Part shown: positions 45,280-54,304 of the stretch, piece by piece
Layout of the letters: each line of letters starts with the position of its first letter
Position numbering within the stretch: position 1 is the stretch's first letter
From: an uncultured SAR86 cluster bacterium
GTDB lineage: Bacteria > Pseudomonadota > Gammaproteobacteria > Magnimaribacterales > D2472
Assembly (NCBI GenBank): GCA_902591925.1
Contig: CACJCN010000002.1
Span: 62,001 to 126,000, forward strand
Direction of reading: 5' to 3'
Length of the DNA stretch: 64,000 bases
The notes under the pieces: model-generated
Database searches by the model: none
Told to the model about the DNA's origin: nothing
What the model saw: the letters and a program-made list of their open reading frames with translations, nothing else
Translations under genes and position numbers: made by a program

Positions 45280-45749
45280 TAGTTCAGAGTCAATTAGAGA
45301 TAAATAAAGAGTCTAATACAGTTATTGATTTAATTAAAAGTAAAAGTAATCTTGAAAAATTTCATCCATTCTGTAAAAAAAATATTGTAGTTAAATGGAA
45401 AGGTAAAAATTCTGAAGATATAGTTATTTATCATAATAATAAACAATATGTAAGAAAATTTACTGAATGGCATCAAAGTGGTTATAAGCTTGAGATATTT
45501 GAAGATAGAAAACTTGCAGATATTTCATGGAATGTTAAAGATTTAAATAACAAATCTATTATTAAAATCACAGCAAAACCTTATCTACCATATAAATATA
45601 GATTTATTAATGTAATAGTATTCAATCTATATGTTAAATACGTTCTGCAAAGTTACTTAAATTCAGTTGTAAAAGGGCTTAAATATTACCTAGAAACTAA
45701 TAAAACTGTATCAGATAATCAATTCGGTAGACATATTTGGTATTCCTGA
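45276..45749 (+). CDS. SRPBCC (START-like) ligand-binding protein
   Basis: 157 aa from the ATG at 45276, coupled to the b561 stop by an ATGA overlap; the track's longer version from TTG 45255 lies inside b561. It opens IVQSQLEINKESNTVIDLIKSKSNLEKFHPFC, the usual start of polyketide-cyclase/SRPBCC domains. It ends with a long amphipathic helix (YVLQSYLNSVVKGLKYYL). The predicted fold is a helix-grip with a cavity for a hydrophobic ligand. There is no catalytic signature and the ligand is unknown; the operon suggests redox or binding of a cluster intermediate. Confidence 0.65.
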   Translation: MIVQSQLEINKESNTVIDLIKSKSNLEKFHPFCKKNIVVKWKGKNSEDIVIYHNNKQYVRKFTEWHQSGYKLEIFEDRKLADISWNVKDLNNKSIIKITAKPYLPYKYRFINVIVFNLYVKYVLQSYLNSVVKGLKYYLETNKTVSDNQFGRHIWYS

Positions 45750-45854
45750 TATATTATTTAACATAATATATATTATGCGAAGTTATATATTTGTATTTGA
45801 TATGTCCCTATCCTATACTCAACACTCATATAGACTTTTTATAGTTATAAAAAT

Positions 45855-46121
45855 ATGGAAAACAACGAAATTATCTACCTTTGCATGGTTATATTTACAT
45901 GTTATGGCTTTAATTTAGCTCAAGGATTAAGAGCTGCAATCAATAGAGGTGACACAGTAAGAATCACTCCCAAGATATTATGTTCTGTTTTTTGTATATC
46001 TGTTTCAATAATTGCAATAAATATTATGATAGGTTCGCCCTTTTCTTCATTAATAATTTATCTACATGTATTAATAATAATTTTTCAATCTGCTATGATT
46101 TGGTACTCGAAACCAGACTAA
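45855..46121 (+). CDS. Small three-helix membrane protein, family shared with 59741-60121
   Basis: 88 aa with three hydrophobic segments. Motifs MVIFTCYGFNLAQGL, ILCSVFCISVSI and IGSPFSSL ... QSAMIWYSKPD line up with MVLFTWLGFRMANNI, VFTSVFCIFVAA and VGSPLQTA ... QLAITWSRK of the 126-aa protein at 59741. I recognise no named family. The gene stands alone, with TATAGT and TATAAA hexamers just upstream of the ATG, and ends one base before the converging MBL hydrolase. Confidence 0.7.
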   Translation: MENNEIIYLCMVIFTCYGFNLAQGLRAAINRGDTVRITPKILCSVFCISVSIIAINIMIGSPFSSLIIYLHVLIIIFQSAMIWYSKPD

Positions 46122-47072
46122 CTATTCAACAGAACTTCTAATAATTTCTAAGTCTTTTGTTAAAACACTACCTATTGCGGTATGAGATAAGTTTTGTCTT
46201 GAAATCCCAATGATCTCAGCTATTGTTTCTGCTGCATATATGCCTGTACAGTGACCGCCCATAAATTTAGTCATACCATTATTTTTAAGCCAGTTTGCAG
46301 TTTTAATTATAGTATTATCATCAGCTTGAAATAAATGAAAGCCGCCAATAGCACCATAAACAGGTACATCTTTTATTTCCTGCAGTTTTTTTGCGGTATT
46401 GATTATCCCAGAATGTCCACAACCGGACATCATAATCCAACCTTTATCAGTTAACATACCAACAGATTGATCATCTTTTATAATATCTGGTACTTTAAAC
46501 TCTTTATCTACATATAAGCCTTTGGGACCATTATAATATTCAATTTTTCTATCTACCGTTCCTGTTGCATATATATTTTTTGCGACCATTTTATAATCAT
46601 CTAGGATTATGAATTTTATACCCTCCTCCTCAGCTACTTTTTTAAATTCAAGAGAATCATCAAAGTTTCCAGGACCTTCTTTAGTTCCATCTTTTTTGTA
46701 TCTTTGATCAAAAAATCCTCTCGCAACATAAACCTTACTAAATGCATCTTTATTAATATCTTTAAAAGTTTTTCTTAATTTAATAAGACCCCCAGTATGA
46801 TCACTATGAAAATGACTTAAAACAACTTTATTAACTTTTGAGAGATCTTTATTTAGTACTTTAGCGTTATGTAAAACAGTATCTTCATGAAAGCCAGTAT
46901 CAAAAAGTATAGATTCGTTATCACTTTCATAAAGCGCTGAAAAACTCCATTCTCCAAAACCTCCAAAATTAGAAATATTCGTTGCTAATACTGTAATTTG
47001 ATACTCAGCATTAATGGCTGCTGATAATAAAAGAAAAAAGAATTTTATATGTTTGAATGTTTTGGACCACAT
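46122..47072 (-). CDS. Exported metallo-beta-lactamase-fold hydrolase
   Basis: 316 aa with a probable signal peptide (FFFLLLSAAINAEYQ). The metal motif HxHxDH is LSHFHSDHTGGL, further histidines are in MMSGCGHSGIINT, and GGHCTGIYAAETIAE is near the end. The order, with a 'GGFHLF' loop, matches MBL-fold proteins related to ribofuranosyl-aminobenzene phosphate synthase-like and oxygen-sensor-like hydrolases. The substrate is unknown. The start overlaps the ABM-domain gene by 28 bases on the same strand, and the two follow a secreted S10 peptidase, so they form a three-gene operon. Confidence 0.85.
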   Translation of the reverse strand: MWSKTFKHIKFFFLLLSAAINAEYQITVLATNISNFGGFGEWSFSALYESDNESILFDTGFHEDTVLHNAKVLNKDLSKVNKVVLSHFHSDHTGGLIKLRKTFKDINKDAFSKVYVARGFFDQRYKKDGTKEGPGNFDDSLEFKKVAEEEGIKFIILDDYKMVAKNIYATGTVDRKIEYYNGPKGLYVDKEFKVPDIIKDDQSVGMLTDKGWIMMSGCGHSGIINTAKKLQEIKDVPVYGAIGGFHLFQADDNTIIKTANWLKNNGMTKFMGGHCTGIYAAETIAEIIGISRQNLSHTAIGSVLTKDLEIIRSSVE

Positions 47073-47350
47073 AATATTACCTTAATGCTTTGTGCTCCAC
47101 CCTCTAGAAGTGGATCTAATTGTGTAAGCAACCCTGTTTCAACTCTCCAGTTAAGATACTTTGCTTGATGATCGAGAGTTTCCCAATCTTCAATTAGGTG
47201 AATTGTATTAGTAGAATCTTCAATGTAAGTATCAACAGAAATGCATCCATCATAACTTCTTGTATCAGGTAATGCTTCTGTCATTGCGTTCTTCAGCGCA
47301 TCTAACATATTTTCTTTTGCTGGAAATGAAACAATAACTAAGTTTTTCAT
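47045..47350 (-). CDS. Antibiotic biosynthesis monooxygenase (ABM)-domain protein
   Basis: A 101-aa dimeric alpha-beta barrel protein. It starts MKNLVIVSFPAKENMLDALKN, with DGCISVDTYIEDSTNTIHLIEDWETLDHQAKYLNWR in the middle, the classic YgiN-like quinol monooxygenase/ABM pattern. Such proteins act on quinols or small phenols without a cofactor, or degrade haem. It lies between an exported peptidase and an exported MBL hydrolase, yet has no signal of its own. The long overlap with the next gene (28 bases) suggests coupled translation. Confidence 0.82.
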   Translation of the reverse strand: MKNLVIVSFPAKENMLDALKNAMTEALPDTRSYDGCISVDTYIEDSTNTIHLIEDWETLDHQAKYLNWRVETGLLTQLDPLLEGGAQSIKVILCGPKHSNI

Positions 47351-47359
47351 AGTTATCTC

Positions 47360-48856
47360 CTATTTAACAAAACTCGTAACTTCATTTAAAAACTTATCAA
47401 ACGAAGGTTGATGGTTATACATCATATGGCCAGATTCAAACTCAGAAAATATTACTCTAGACATATCGACTGAGTTATCATTCATAAAGTTTTCAGCTGT
47501 AAAGCATGGAGTAGCAAGATCATAAAGTCCACATGAAACATATACTTTAAAATCTTTATTGTATCTTTGAGCTCTAGCAATATGAGGAACTGTATTTACA
47601 TATCCAAAATCATTGCCCTTCCATTGTTGCGGATGTTTCCAACTATAAAAAACTTTTGAATCACCACTCTGATATAACATTTCCATTTCAACACCGATTT
47701 CACTAAACCAGGTATGAATAGCTGTTACATATGCAGACATGAAACCCTCACTCGAAACATCTGTATCCGAATATTGACCACCTGATATATAATCAGAATT
47801 CTTATATCGCGAATCTAGTCTTCCTACTGAAAATCCTTCGTCTCTTAATAATTCTTTTCTAAAGCTTGATGGATCAACTCTCATATTAAAATCCTGAACA
47901 AATCTTTCACTTAAACCAGTAAAAAAAGAATATTTTTCCATAATTTTATTTCTTTCATCATCTCCAATCCTTGAACCCTTCAAAAGTGCAGGCCCATATT
48001 CATTTAAGCTAAACTCTTTTGAATCATTATAAAATTCAGTCAAAGTTTTATCAGTATCTATCTTTCCGTGATAATATGCTGTTGCCGCATAAGACGGTAA
48101 AAATCCATAATGAGGACTATTATTACCAGGATGAAAGACTAGATATTGATAGTCTGATGCAGGCGCCACCATTAATAATCCATTAATTTCTATTGGCGTA
48201 ATATCACCTGATCTTAATTCAGATATCAACAATGGGCCTCTAATACCTCCGTAACTCTCTCCTAAAATATATCTTGGAGAATTCCATCTTTTACTATCAG
48301 TTATCCAACGTCTAATAAATTCTGCAATAATTTTTGGATCCTCGTTTACACCCCAAAACTCTTCTCCCTTATGACACCCAATTGCTCTACTGTAACCAGT
48401 ACCAACTGGATCAATAAAAACTAAATCTGCATCGCTGAGTGGAGATAATTTATTATCTACAATGTTATATGGTGGAGCACCATCATCGGTAGCATCACTA
48501 GGAACTTTTATAACTTTTGGCCCTAAAACACCCATATGAAGCCACAATGAGGCTGAACCAGGACCACCATTAAAGCTAAATATAACCGGTCTGTTAATAT
48601 TTGAATCTTTTGCTATATATTCTGTATAGAAAAAAGATGCCATAGGTAAGTTAGGATTATCTTTTTCATAGATAATTTTTTCTTTCAAACTTGCTTCATA
48701 TTCAATTTTTTTACCATTGAATATGCCATTAAAGGAATTTGAAAAAGTTCTTTCAACTAACTTATCTTTTGTAATCTCCTTGCATTTATCATCGGCAATT
48801 AAATGATCATCAGCAATTAATGAAAATGAAAAAAACAATATATATAGGTAGCGCAT
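47360..48856 (-). CDS. Secreted serine carboxypeptidase, S10 family
   Basis: 498 aa with a signal peptide (YLYILFFSFSLIADD). The oxyanion segment is FSFNGGPGSASLW (residues 93-105), the catalytic Ser201 is in ILGESYGGIRGP, the Asp is in GLYDLATPC and the His in SGHMMYNHQ. S10 enzymes remove C-terminal residues at acid pH and are found in some marine heterotrophs. The mature start carries a short tandem repeat (ADDHLIADDKC). GGAG precedes the ATG. It leads an operon with the ABM and MBL genes and is divergent from the M14 peptidase. Confidence 0.9.
   Translation of the reverse strand: MRYLYILFFSFSLIADDHLIADDKCKEITKDKLVERTFSNSFNGIFNGKKIEYEASLKEKIIYEKDNPNLPMASFFYTEYIAKDSNINRPVIFSFNGGPGSASLWLHMGVLGPKVIKVPSDATDDGAPPYNIVDNKLSPLSDADLVFIDPVGTGYSRAIGCHKGEEFWGVNEDPKIIAEFIRRWITDSKRWNSPRYILGESYGGIRGPLLISELRSGDITPIEINGLLMVAPASDYQYLVFHPGNNSPHYGFLPSYAATAYYHGKIDTDKTLTEFYNDSKEFSLNEYGPALLKGSRIGDDERNKIMEKYSFFTGLSERFVQDFNMRVDPSSFRKELLRDEGFSVGRLDSRYKNSDYISGGQYSDTDVSSEGFMSAYVTAIHTWFSEIGVEMEMLYQSGDSKVFYSWKHPQQWKGNDFGYVNTVPHIARAQRYNKDFKVYVSCGLYDLATPCFTAENFMNDNSVDMSRVIFSEFESGHMMYNHQPSFDKFLNEVTSFVK
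48789..48823. repeat. Tandem 17/18-base repeat at the S10 signal-peptide junction
   Basis: TCATCGGCAATTAAATGA is followed directly by TCATCAGCAATTAATGA. In the protein it duplicates ...LIADD-HLIADD... at the end of the signal peptide, a recent-looking slippage duplication. Confidence 0.6.
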
Positions 48857-48972
48857 TTAAAATTTCTCCATATTTAAATATATTTAATTATTGTCTATAT
48901 TTTATCTATTAAACTATACTTTTATCATAAGAATTACAAATAAACTTTAATGACTCAAACGGAGCCTGATAA

Positions 48973-51816
48973 ATGCTTAAACTATTACTAATCACTATAT
49001 TATCCACAAATCTCTTATCATCCACATTGATGGAACCTACATCATTTTCAAAAGATCTTTATAAAGAAAATATACTTGATGGTTCTTATAATGATGATAT
49101 TGATCATCCAAACAAATTTTTAGATTTTAAAATTGGTGAGCGTGTTGCAACACCTGAGCAAATTTCTGAAGCGATATTAAGTTGGGCTAATCAATCAAAC
49201 CGAATGATAGTAAAAGAATATGCTAAAAGTCATGAAGGACGTCCTTTATATGCATTATTTATTTCGTCTCCATCAAATTTAGCCAAATTAGATGAAATTA
49301 AAAAAAATGTAAATTTACTTGCTGATGGAGAAAATACAAATGCAAATAAGGCTAGAGCTTTAATAAATGATCTACCTGCAATTGCGTGGATGGCCTACTC
49401 TATTCACGGGAATGAAACTTCTGGAGCAGATGCAGCTTTGGCTAGCATTTATCATTTTATTGCCAGCAATGATGAAGAAACTATAGATATGTTAGACAAT
49501 ATGTTAATAATTATTGATCCATTAATGAATCCTGATGGTCGTGCAAGATTTGCAAAAACATTGGAGCAATATCGTGGAACAGCCCCAAATTATGACGATC
49601 AATCTCTTATTCATACAGGAGATTGGCCATACGGCAGAACAAATCATTATTTTTTTGATTTAAATAGAGATTGGATATATGTAACACAACCTGAAACTCG
49701 AGGTCGAGTTAAATTAATAAATGAATGGAAGCCTCAAATACTTGTCGATGCTCATGAAATGGGTCCACAAGACACATTTATGACTGGCCCACCTAGAGAA
49801 CCAATAAATAAAAATATAGATAGAGATTTAATAAAATGGGGTAATGTTTTTGCTCAAGATCAAGGTAATGCATTTGATGAGAGGAACTGGAGATTCTATA
49901 CAGGTGAATGGCATGAAGATCTCTATCCAGGATACTCATTTTATGTCCAATTTAGAGGTACTCTTGGTATTCTTTATGAACAATCCAGAATGGCTGAAGA
50001 TGGTGTAAAAAGACCTGAGGGAACCATTCAATCTTATAAAGAATCTGTTCATCATCAATATGTCAGCACAATGGTGAATTTAAGAACTCTTAAAGAAAAT
50101 TCAAAAGCAATGTATAGAGATTTTTGGGAGGGAAGAAAATATAATGTATCCAAAGATAGTAAATATGCTAATCAAACTTTCGTAATTTTACCAACAGAAA
50201 ATGTAGGTAGATTAAAAACATTAATTGAAAAGTTACAATTCCAAGGTATAGAACTTTATAAAAATAATAAGCCTATCTTAGTAAAGAATGTATTAAAACA
50301 ATCTGGTGATATTGATGATAATTTTTCAATTCCTGTAGGAAGTCTAATTATCCCCAATAGACAAGCTGAAGCTCCAATTATAGCTGCAATGCTTGAGTTC
50401 GATGCAAAAATCGATGAATCAGTTCTTGTAAAAGAAAAACAAGCGAATTTAAGAGATGGATCATCAATTATGTATGATACAACAGCCTTCAATCTTACAA
50501 TGATGTACGGTTTGCCAAGTATAACTGTTCCAGAAAATATAACTAATAACCTATCTCCATGGGAATTTAATCAAACTAACTATGAGATTGATAAAGATGC
50601 ATTAATGTGGTCCGTTGATGGCAATGACGATCGCTCAGTGGCATTTGCAGCTCGATTAATGGAACTCGGTGTTCAAGTGAGGATTATTAATAAGGCGACT
50701 TCTCTGTCAGGTCACGAATTATCAAGAGGTAGTGTTGTTGTTTTAGGTATGGATAATCCTCTTATGACTGATTTACATATTTTAGTTGAAAAGATTGCTA
50801 GAAATTTAGAACTGTCTGTTGTTTCAATTGAATCAGGATTTGGTCCTGAAGAATTACCTGATTGGGGTGGTGAACACTTTAATTTGCTAGAAAGACCGAA
50901 GGTTGCAATTTTAAGTCATGAAGGATTTAATTCTTATGATGTTGGTGTAAGTTGGTGGTCAATTGACCATCATTTAGGTATCAGGCATAGCCAAATAAAT
51001 ATATCTATTGTTAATTATGCTGATTTGAGACGTTACAACACAATCATAATTCCAAGTGGTGGAAGCTTAACAAAAAATAATAAAACAATGCTAACTGATT
51101 GGGTAAAACAAGGTGGAACACTTATTGCTCATAATGGTAGTGTGAGAGCACTAACTAATGAAGAAGGAGTTGGGAACGTCAAACAGATTCAAAATAGTTT
51201 TGATAAAAGTAATAATTTCAATATTGATTTACAGAGAGAAATATATGCATTAAGTGATGAAATTGATTATGAATCTGTATTGGGTAACAAAGTAAATACA
51301 GAAATTTCTTATCCATGGGAAACATCAAAGAAAAAACTATCACAAAAGGAATTAGAAGATAGAGATAAGTGGCAATCATTATTTATGCCTTCAGGATCTT
51401 TTGTAGGAGCTAGAACTGATCAAAAACACTGGTTAACTTTTGGATCTACTGAAATACTTCCAGTTTTATATAGTAACTACCCTGTTTTAATGACAGATAA
51501 GAATTCTCAAGCAGCTGTAAGAATTGGCGAAATAATAGATTCACCTGAAAATAATGAAGTTAAGGTATTAAATTGGTCAACTATTCCTGCTGGTAAAGAT
51601 ATAAATATTAGAATGAGTGGTTTAGTATGGCCGGAGGCCGCTCAAAGAATTGCTAACTCAGCATATGTTACAAGAGAAAGACTTGGAAGTGGACAAGTAA
51701 TTCTGTTCTCAGGAGAACCAAATTTTAGAGGATCTACTTTAGGAACAAACAGGTTATGGTTAAATGCTGTGGTATATGGAGCAGGATTAGGTACTAGTAA
51801 AAAAATTAACCTTTAA
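48973..51816 (+). CDS. Exported zinc carboxypeptidase, M14 family
   Basis: A 947-aa metallopeptidase with a signal peptide (LLLITILSTNLLSSTL). The zinc ligands are His145 and Glu148 in IHGNETSGADAAL, then His261 in VDAHEMGPQD, and the probable catalytic Glu336 is in LYEQSR. The long C-terminal half contains a class-I glutamine-amidotransferase-like domain (KVAILSHEGFNSYDVG ... IIIPSGGSLTKNN), an architecture typical of large bacterial M14 proteins. It is probably periplasmic and trims C-terminal residues of imported peptides. A CGGAGC ribosome-binding site precedes the ATG. The TolB-like/TPR gene follows after 5 bases. Confidence 0.92.
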   Translation: MLKLLLITILSTNLLSSTLMEPTSFSKDLYKENILDGSYNDDIDHPNKFLDFKIGERVATPEQISEAILSWANQSNRMIVKEYAKSHEGRPLYALFISSPSNLAKLDEIKKNVNLLADGENTNANKARALINDLPAIAWMAYSIHGNETSGADAALASIYHFIASNDEETIDMLDNMLIIIDPLMNPDGRARFAKTLEQYRGTAPNYDDQSLIHTGDWPYGRTNHYFFDLNRDWIYVTQPETRGRVKLINEWKPQILVDAHEMGPQDTFMTGPPREPINKNIDRDLIKWGNVFAQDQGNAFDERNWRFYTGEWHEDLYPGYSFYVQFRGTLGILYEQSRMAEDGVKRPEGTIQSYKESVHHQYVSTMVNLRTLKENSKAMYRDFWEGRKYNVSKDSKYANQTFVILPTENVGRLKTLIEKLQFQGIELYKNNKPILVKNVLKQSGDIDDNFSIPVGSLIIPNRQAEAPIIAAMLEFDAKIDESVLVKEKQANLRDGSSIMYDTTAFNLTMMYGLPSITVPENITNNLSPWEFNQTNYEIDKDALMWSVDGNDDRSVAFAARLMELGVQVRIINKATSLSGHELSRGSVVVLGMDNPLMTDLHILVEKIARNLELSVVSIESGFGPEELPDWGGEHFNLLERPKVAILSHEGFNSYDVGVSWWSIDHHLGIRHSQINISIVNYADLRRYNTIIIPSGGSLTKNNKTMLTDWVKQGGTLIAHNGSVRALTNEEGVGNVKQIQNSFDKSNNFNIDLQREIYALSDEIDYESVLGNKVNTEISYPWETSKKKLSQKELEDRDKWQSLFMPSGSFVGARTDQKHWLTFGSTEILPVLYSNYPVLMTDKNSQAAVRIGEIIDSPENNEVKVLNWSTIPAGKDINIRMSGLVWPEAAQRIANSAYVTRERLGSGQVILFSGEPNFRGSTLGTNRLWLNAVVYGAGLGTSKKINL

Positions 51817-51821
51817 ATTTA

Positions 51822-53270
51822 GTGAAGTACTTTAGAGATCTCTGGAAAATTACAACTGCATATCTTGTTGGAAGTTTTGCATTAATACAATTTGCAAATA
51901 TCGCTCTTCCATATTTTGAAGTTGAAGCAATTCTTGGATTAAACTCTGATTTGTTTATGCGTTTATTATTTATAGGTCTTCCAATTGGGTTACCTATAGT
52001 CCTTGTAGTTGGGTATGTTTTAAATAAAAAAGGAGTTATCCCAAAAATATCAATAGACGAAGTTAACAGAATTGAAGGAGGTTCATATAAACAAAAAATA
52101 GCTGTAATTCCATTTACAAATTTAAATAAAGATGATGATGGTGCTTTTTTAGTGGATGGTATTGTTGAAGATTTAATTACAGAATTCTCAATGATTAAGG
52201 AAATTGAAATTCTTTCAAGACAGTCATGCTTTGACTATAGAGAAAAAAAATATTCTTTGAATGAGTTTAAAAAAGATTTTGGTATTGATTATGTTGTTTC
52301 TGGAAGCATACGAGTAATAAACGAAAGAATAAGAATTTCTGTTGAGCTATCGGAATTAAACGAAGGAAAAGTACTTTGGGCAAATAAGTATGACAGAGTA
52401 AAAGAGGATATATTTGATATTCAAGACGAAATTGTTAGAAAAATTACTATTTCTTTAATTGGAGAAATTGAATTATCAAGTCTTGAAAGAGCGAAAAGAA
52501 AACCTACAGAAAATATGAATTCTTATGAGTGTTTATTAAAAGGAAAGGAATTACACCATAAGTTTACAAAAGAAGATAATCAAGAAAGTATTAGAGTTTT
52601 AGATCAATCTATAAAAGCTGATTCTAATAATTCTCAAGCTTATGCATGGAAAGCTTGTGCATTAGGTCAAGCCTATGGAAGAGGATATAGACAGGATACT
52701 GATAATCTGATGATAGAAATAATGAATAATATTAATAAGGCTGTAGAACTTAATAATAATGATTTTGAAGCTCATAGAATGTTAGCCGAAGTTCATCTTT
52801 CACTGCATGATTTTGATAAAGCATTAGATCATGGCTCTAAAGCCTATCAACTTAATCCCAATGATCCTAGAGTATCTTCTGTTTATGGTGAAATATTAAT
52901 AAGAACAGATAATATTAGCGAGGGAATTAATCATTTAGAAAAAGCTTATGAGTTAGATCCTATCCCTCAAGGCCAGAGCACCTCTGATAGAAGAATTTAC
53001 GCATTATTAACAGGCTATTATTTTTCTAATAATATTGAAAAGTGTAAAGATTTAATAAATAAAGTGGTTGAACTAGATTTTAAATCTTGGTTACTTTCAT
53101 ATGATATATATACAAAAAATAATATTGAAATAAATGATAACTGGTTTACAAAAGGTTTAGAGAAATTTAAAAATGTTGATATTAAATTAGAGATTGATAG
53201 ATTCCATTTAAATAATAGTGTTTTACAATCTGAATTAGAAAAAACTGCTAAAAAAATTTTTATTGCGTAA
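51822..53270 (+). CDS. Membrane-anchored TolB-like domain / TPR protein
   Basis: 482 aa from GTG 51822. It has two N-terminal membrane segments (TTAYLVGSFALIQFANIAL; LLFIGLPIGLPIVLVVGYVL), then a TolB/FlgO-like domain (KIAVIPFTNLNKDDDGAFLVDGIVEDLITEF ... VSGSIRVINERIRISVEL ... IFDIQDEIVRKIT). C-terminal tetratricopeptide repeats include NNSQAYAWKACALGQAYGR, EAHRMLAEVHLSLHDFDKAL and NDPRVSSVYGEIL. This is the C-terminal two thirds of many adenylate cyclase-linked CadC/CyaC-like proteins, but neither a cyclase nor a DNA-binding domain is present. It starts 5 bases after the M14 gene and may sense or organise its export (inference). Confidence 0.82.
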   Translation: MKYFRDLWKITTAYLVGSFALIQFANIALPYFEVEAILGLNSDLFMRLLFIGLPIGLPIVLVVGYVLNKKGVIPKISIDEVNRIEGGSYKQKIAVIPFTNLNKDDDGAFLVDGIVEDLITEFSMIKEIEILSRQSCFDYREKKYSLNEFKKDFGIDYVVSGSIRVINERIRISVELSELNEGKVLWANKYDRVKEDIFDIQDEIVRKITISLIGEIELSSLERAKRKPTENMNSYECLLKGKELHHKFTKEDNQESIRVLDQSIKADSNNSQAYAWKACALGQAYGRGYRQDTDNLMIEIMNNINKAVELNNNDFEAHRMLAEVHLSLHDFDKALDHGSKAYQLNPNDPRVSSVYGEILIRTDNISEGINHLEKAYELDPIPQGQSTSDRRIYALLTGYYFSNNIEKCKDLINKVVELDFKSWLLSYDIYTKNNIEINDNWFTKGLEKFKNVDIKLEIDRFHLNNSVLQSELEKTAKKIFIA

Positions 53271-53287
53271 ATTTATAAAAAATAATT

Positions 53288-54304
53288 TTAGGTGCCCTTT
53301 CCAATTGCAACAGGTCTTATCGGAGATGCAGCACTGCCTTCAGTCATTAAAGGTAGAATTATGACGCAAGAAAGTTCTACATTATCTTGTGACAGACCCT
53401 TTAAATTGAAGTTTTCTAATGTGTGCACACCAGATTGTGTTAAAAAGTAATGATGAGCAGGATTAGCTATACCATCTGGATTTTGAGCTCTTTCAGGACC
53501 ATACTCATCCTCGTCTGCAAATGTATCGACGCCCCATGTATCCAATCCAACTCCAACAACTTTTTTTTCACTCAGATACTTAACAAGATTATATGAAACA
53601 CCAGGTGCCTTTTTATAATAAATCCCAAGCTCATCAGGATCTTGGTAATTATCGCTCCAACCAGTATTTATTAAAATTACGTCTCCTGGGAGGATTCCTC
53701 TATCCTTTAAACTAGTTTTTTTAATTGTATCTTCAACATGTTTAACAGTTACATATTCACCTGCTTTCATAGCAATCCCATTGAATATATGTTTTCGTAC
53801 ATCAAGAAATACTGCTGTTGTTATTATGGGTGGAACAGTTTCAATACCTAATTTTTTTAGAGGCGAATCAGGTGTTGGTTTTACATCTTTTCCTTTTAGA
53901 TCTCCAAAATATTTAAGTGAAGACAAGTCAGCCACGCCTTCTCCATTCCAAACTTCATCTGTGTAACCGAAATGTCCTAAAGCATCCATTTGAGTACCTT
54001 GATTTCCATCGTTAACATTTTCGTTTAATACATCCATTGTAAATACTTGTTTAGAACCAGCCCATGGTATTTCAGGAAGAAATTTGGGTTTATATTCACC
54101 AGCAAATGGTGAAAGAGGCATAGTAGATGTTCTTTTATAAGACAATTCATATATTTTTGATTCTGGATTACTCATTTGTTCAGAACATCTTTGATAAGTT
54201 TCATATCCAAGAAGATTTGTCATACCTCTTTGATTTTGTAATTGATCAGACCATACAAAAGGTATGAAAATAAATATACATAAAATATTTTGTAAATTAT
54301 TCAT
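53288..54304 (-). CDS. Exported cyclase-family (kynurenine formamidase-like) hydrolase
   Basis: 338 aa with a signal peptide (ILCIFIFIPFVWSDQ). The cyclase-fold metal motif reads NQGTQMDALGHFGY, where typical members have HxGTHxDxxxH. Asp and the last His are kept but the first His positions are Asn/Gln. GVGLDTWGVDTFADE and NPAHHYFLTQSGVHTLEN supply further metal-site residues. Substrates of the family are cyclic or N-formyl amides and lactones. It is coupled to the SDR upstream by a one-base overlap, so a lactone or hydroxy-acid conversion shared by the two is plausible. Confidence 0.82.
   Translation of the reverse strand: MNNLQNILCIFIFIPFVWSDQLQNQRGMTNLLGYETYQRCSEQMSNPESKIYELSYKRTSTMPLSPFAGEYKPKFLPEIPWAGSKQVFTMDVLNENVNDGNQGTQMDALGHFGYTDEVWNGEGVADLSSLKYFGDLKGKDVKPTPDSPLKKLGIETVPPIITTAVFLDVRKHIFNGIAMKAGEYVTVKHVEDTIKKTSLKDRGILPGDVILINTGWSDNYQDPDELGIYYKKAPGVSYNLVKYLSEKKVVGVGLDTWGVDTFADEDEYGPERAQNPDGIANPAHHYFLTQSGVHTLENFNLKGLSQDNVELSCVIILPLMTEGSAASPIRPVAIGKGT

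Noticed and set aside
48857-48972. Possible further copy of the TTAnnCAnnTGnnTAr palindrome between the S10 and M14 genes
   Set aside because: No CAnnTG core with TA arms was found there; CATAAG and CATATT do not fit the consensus.
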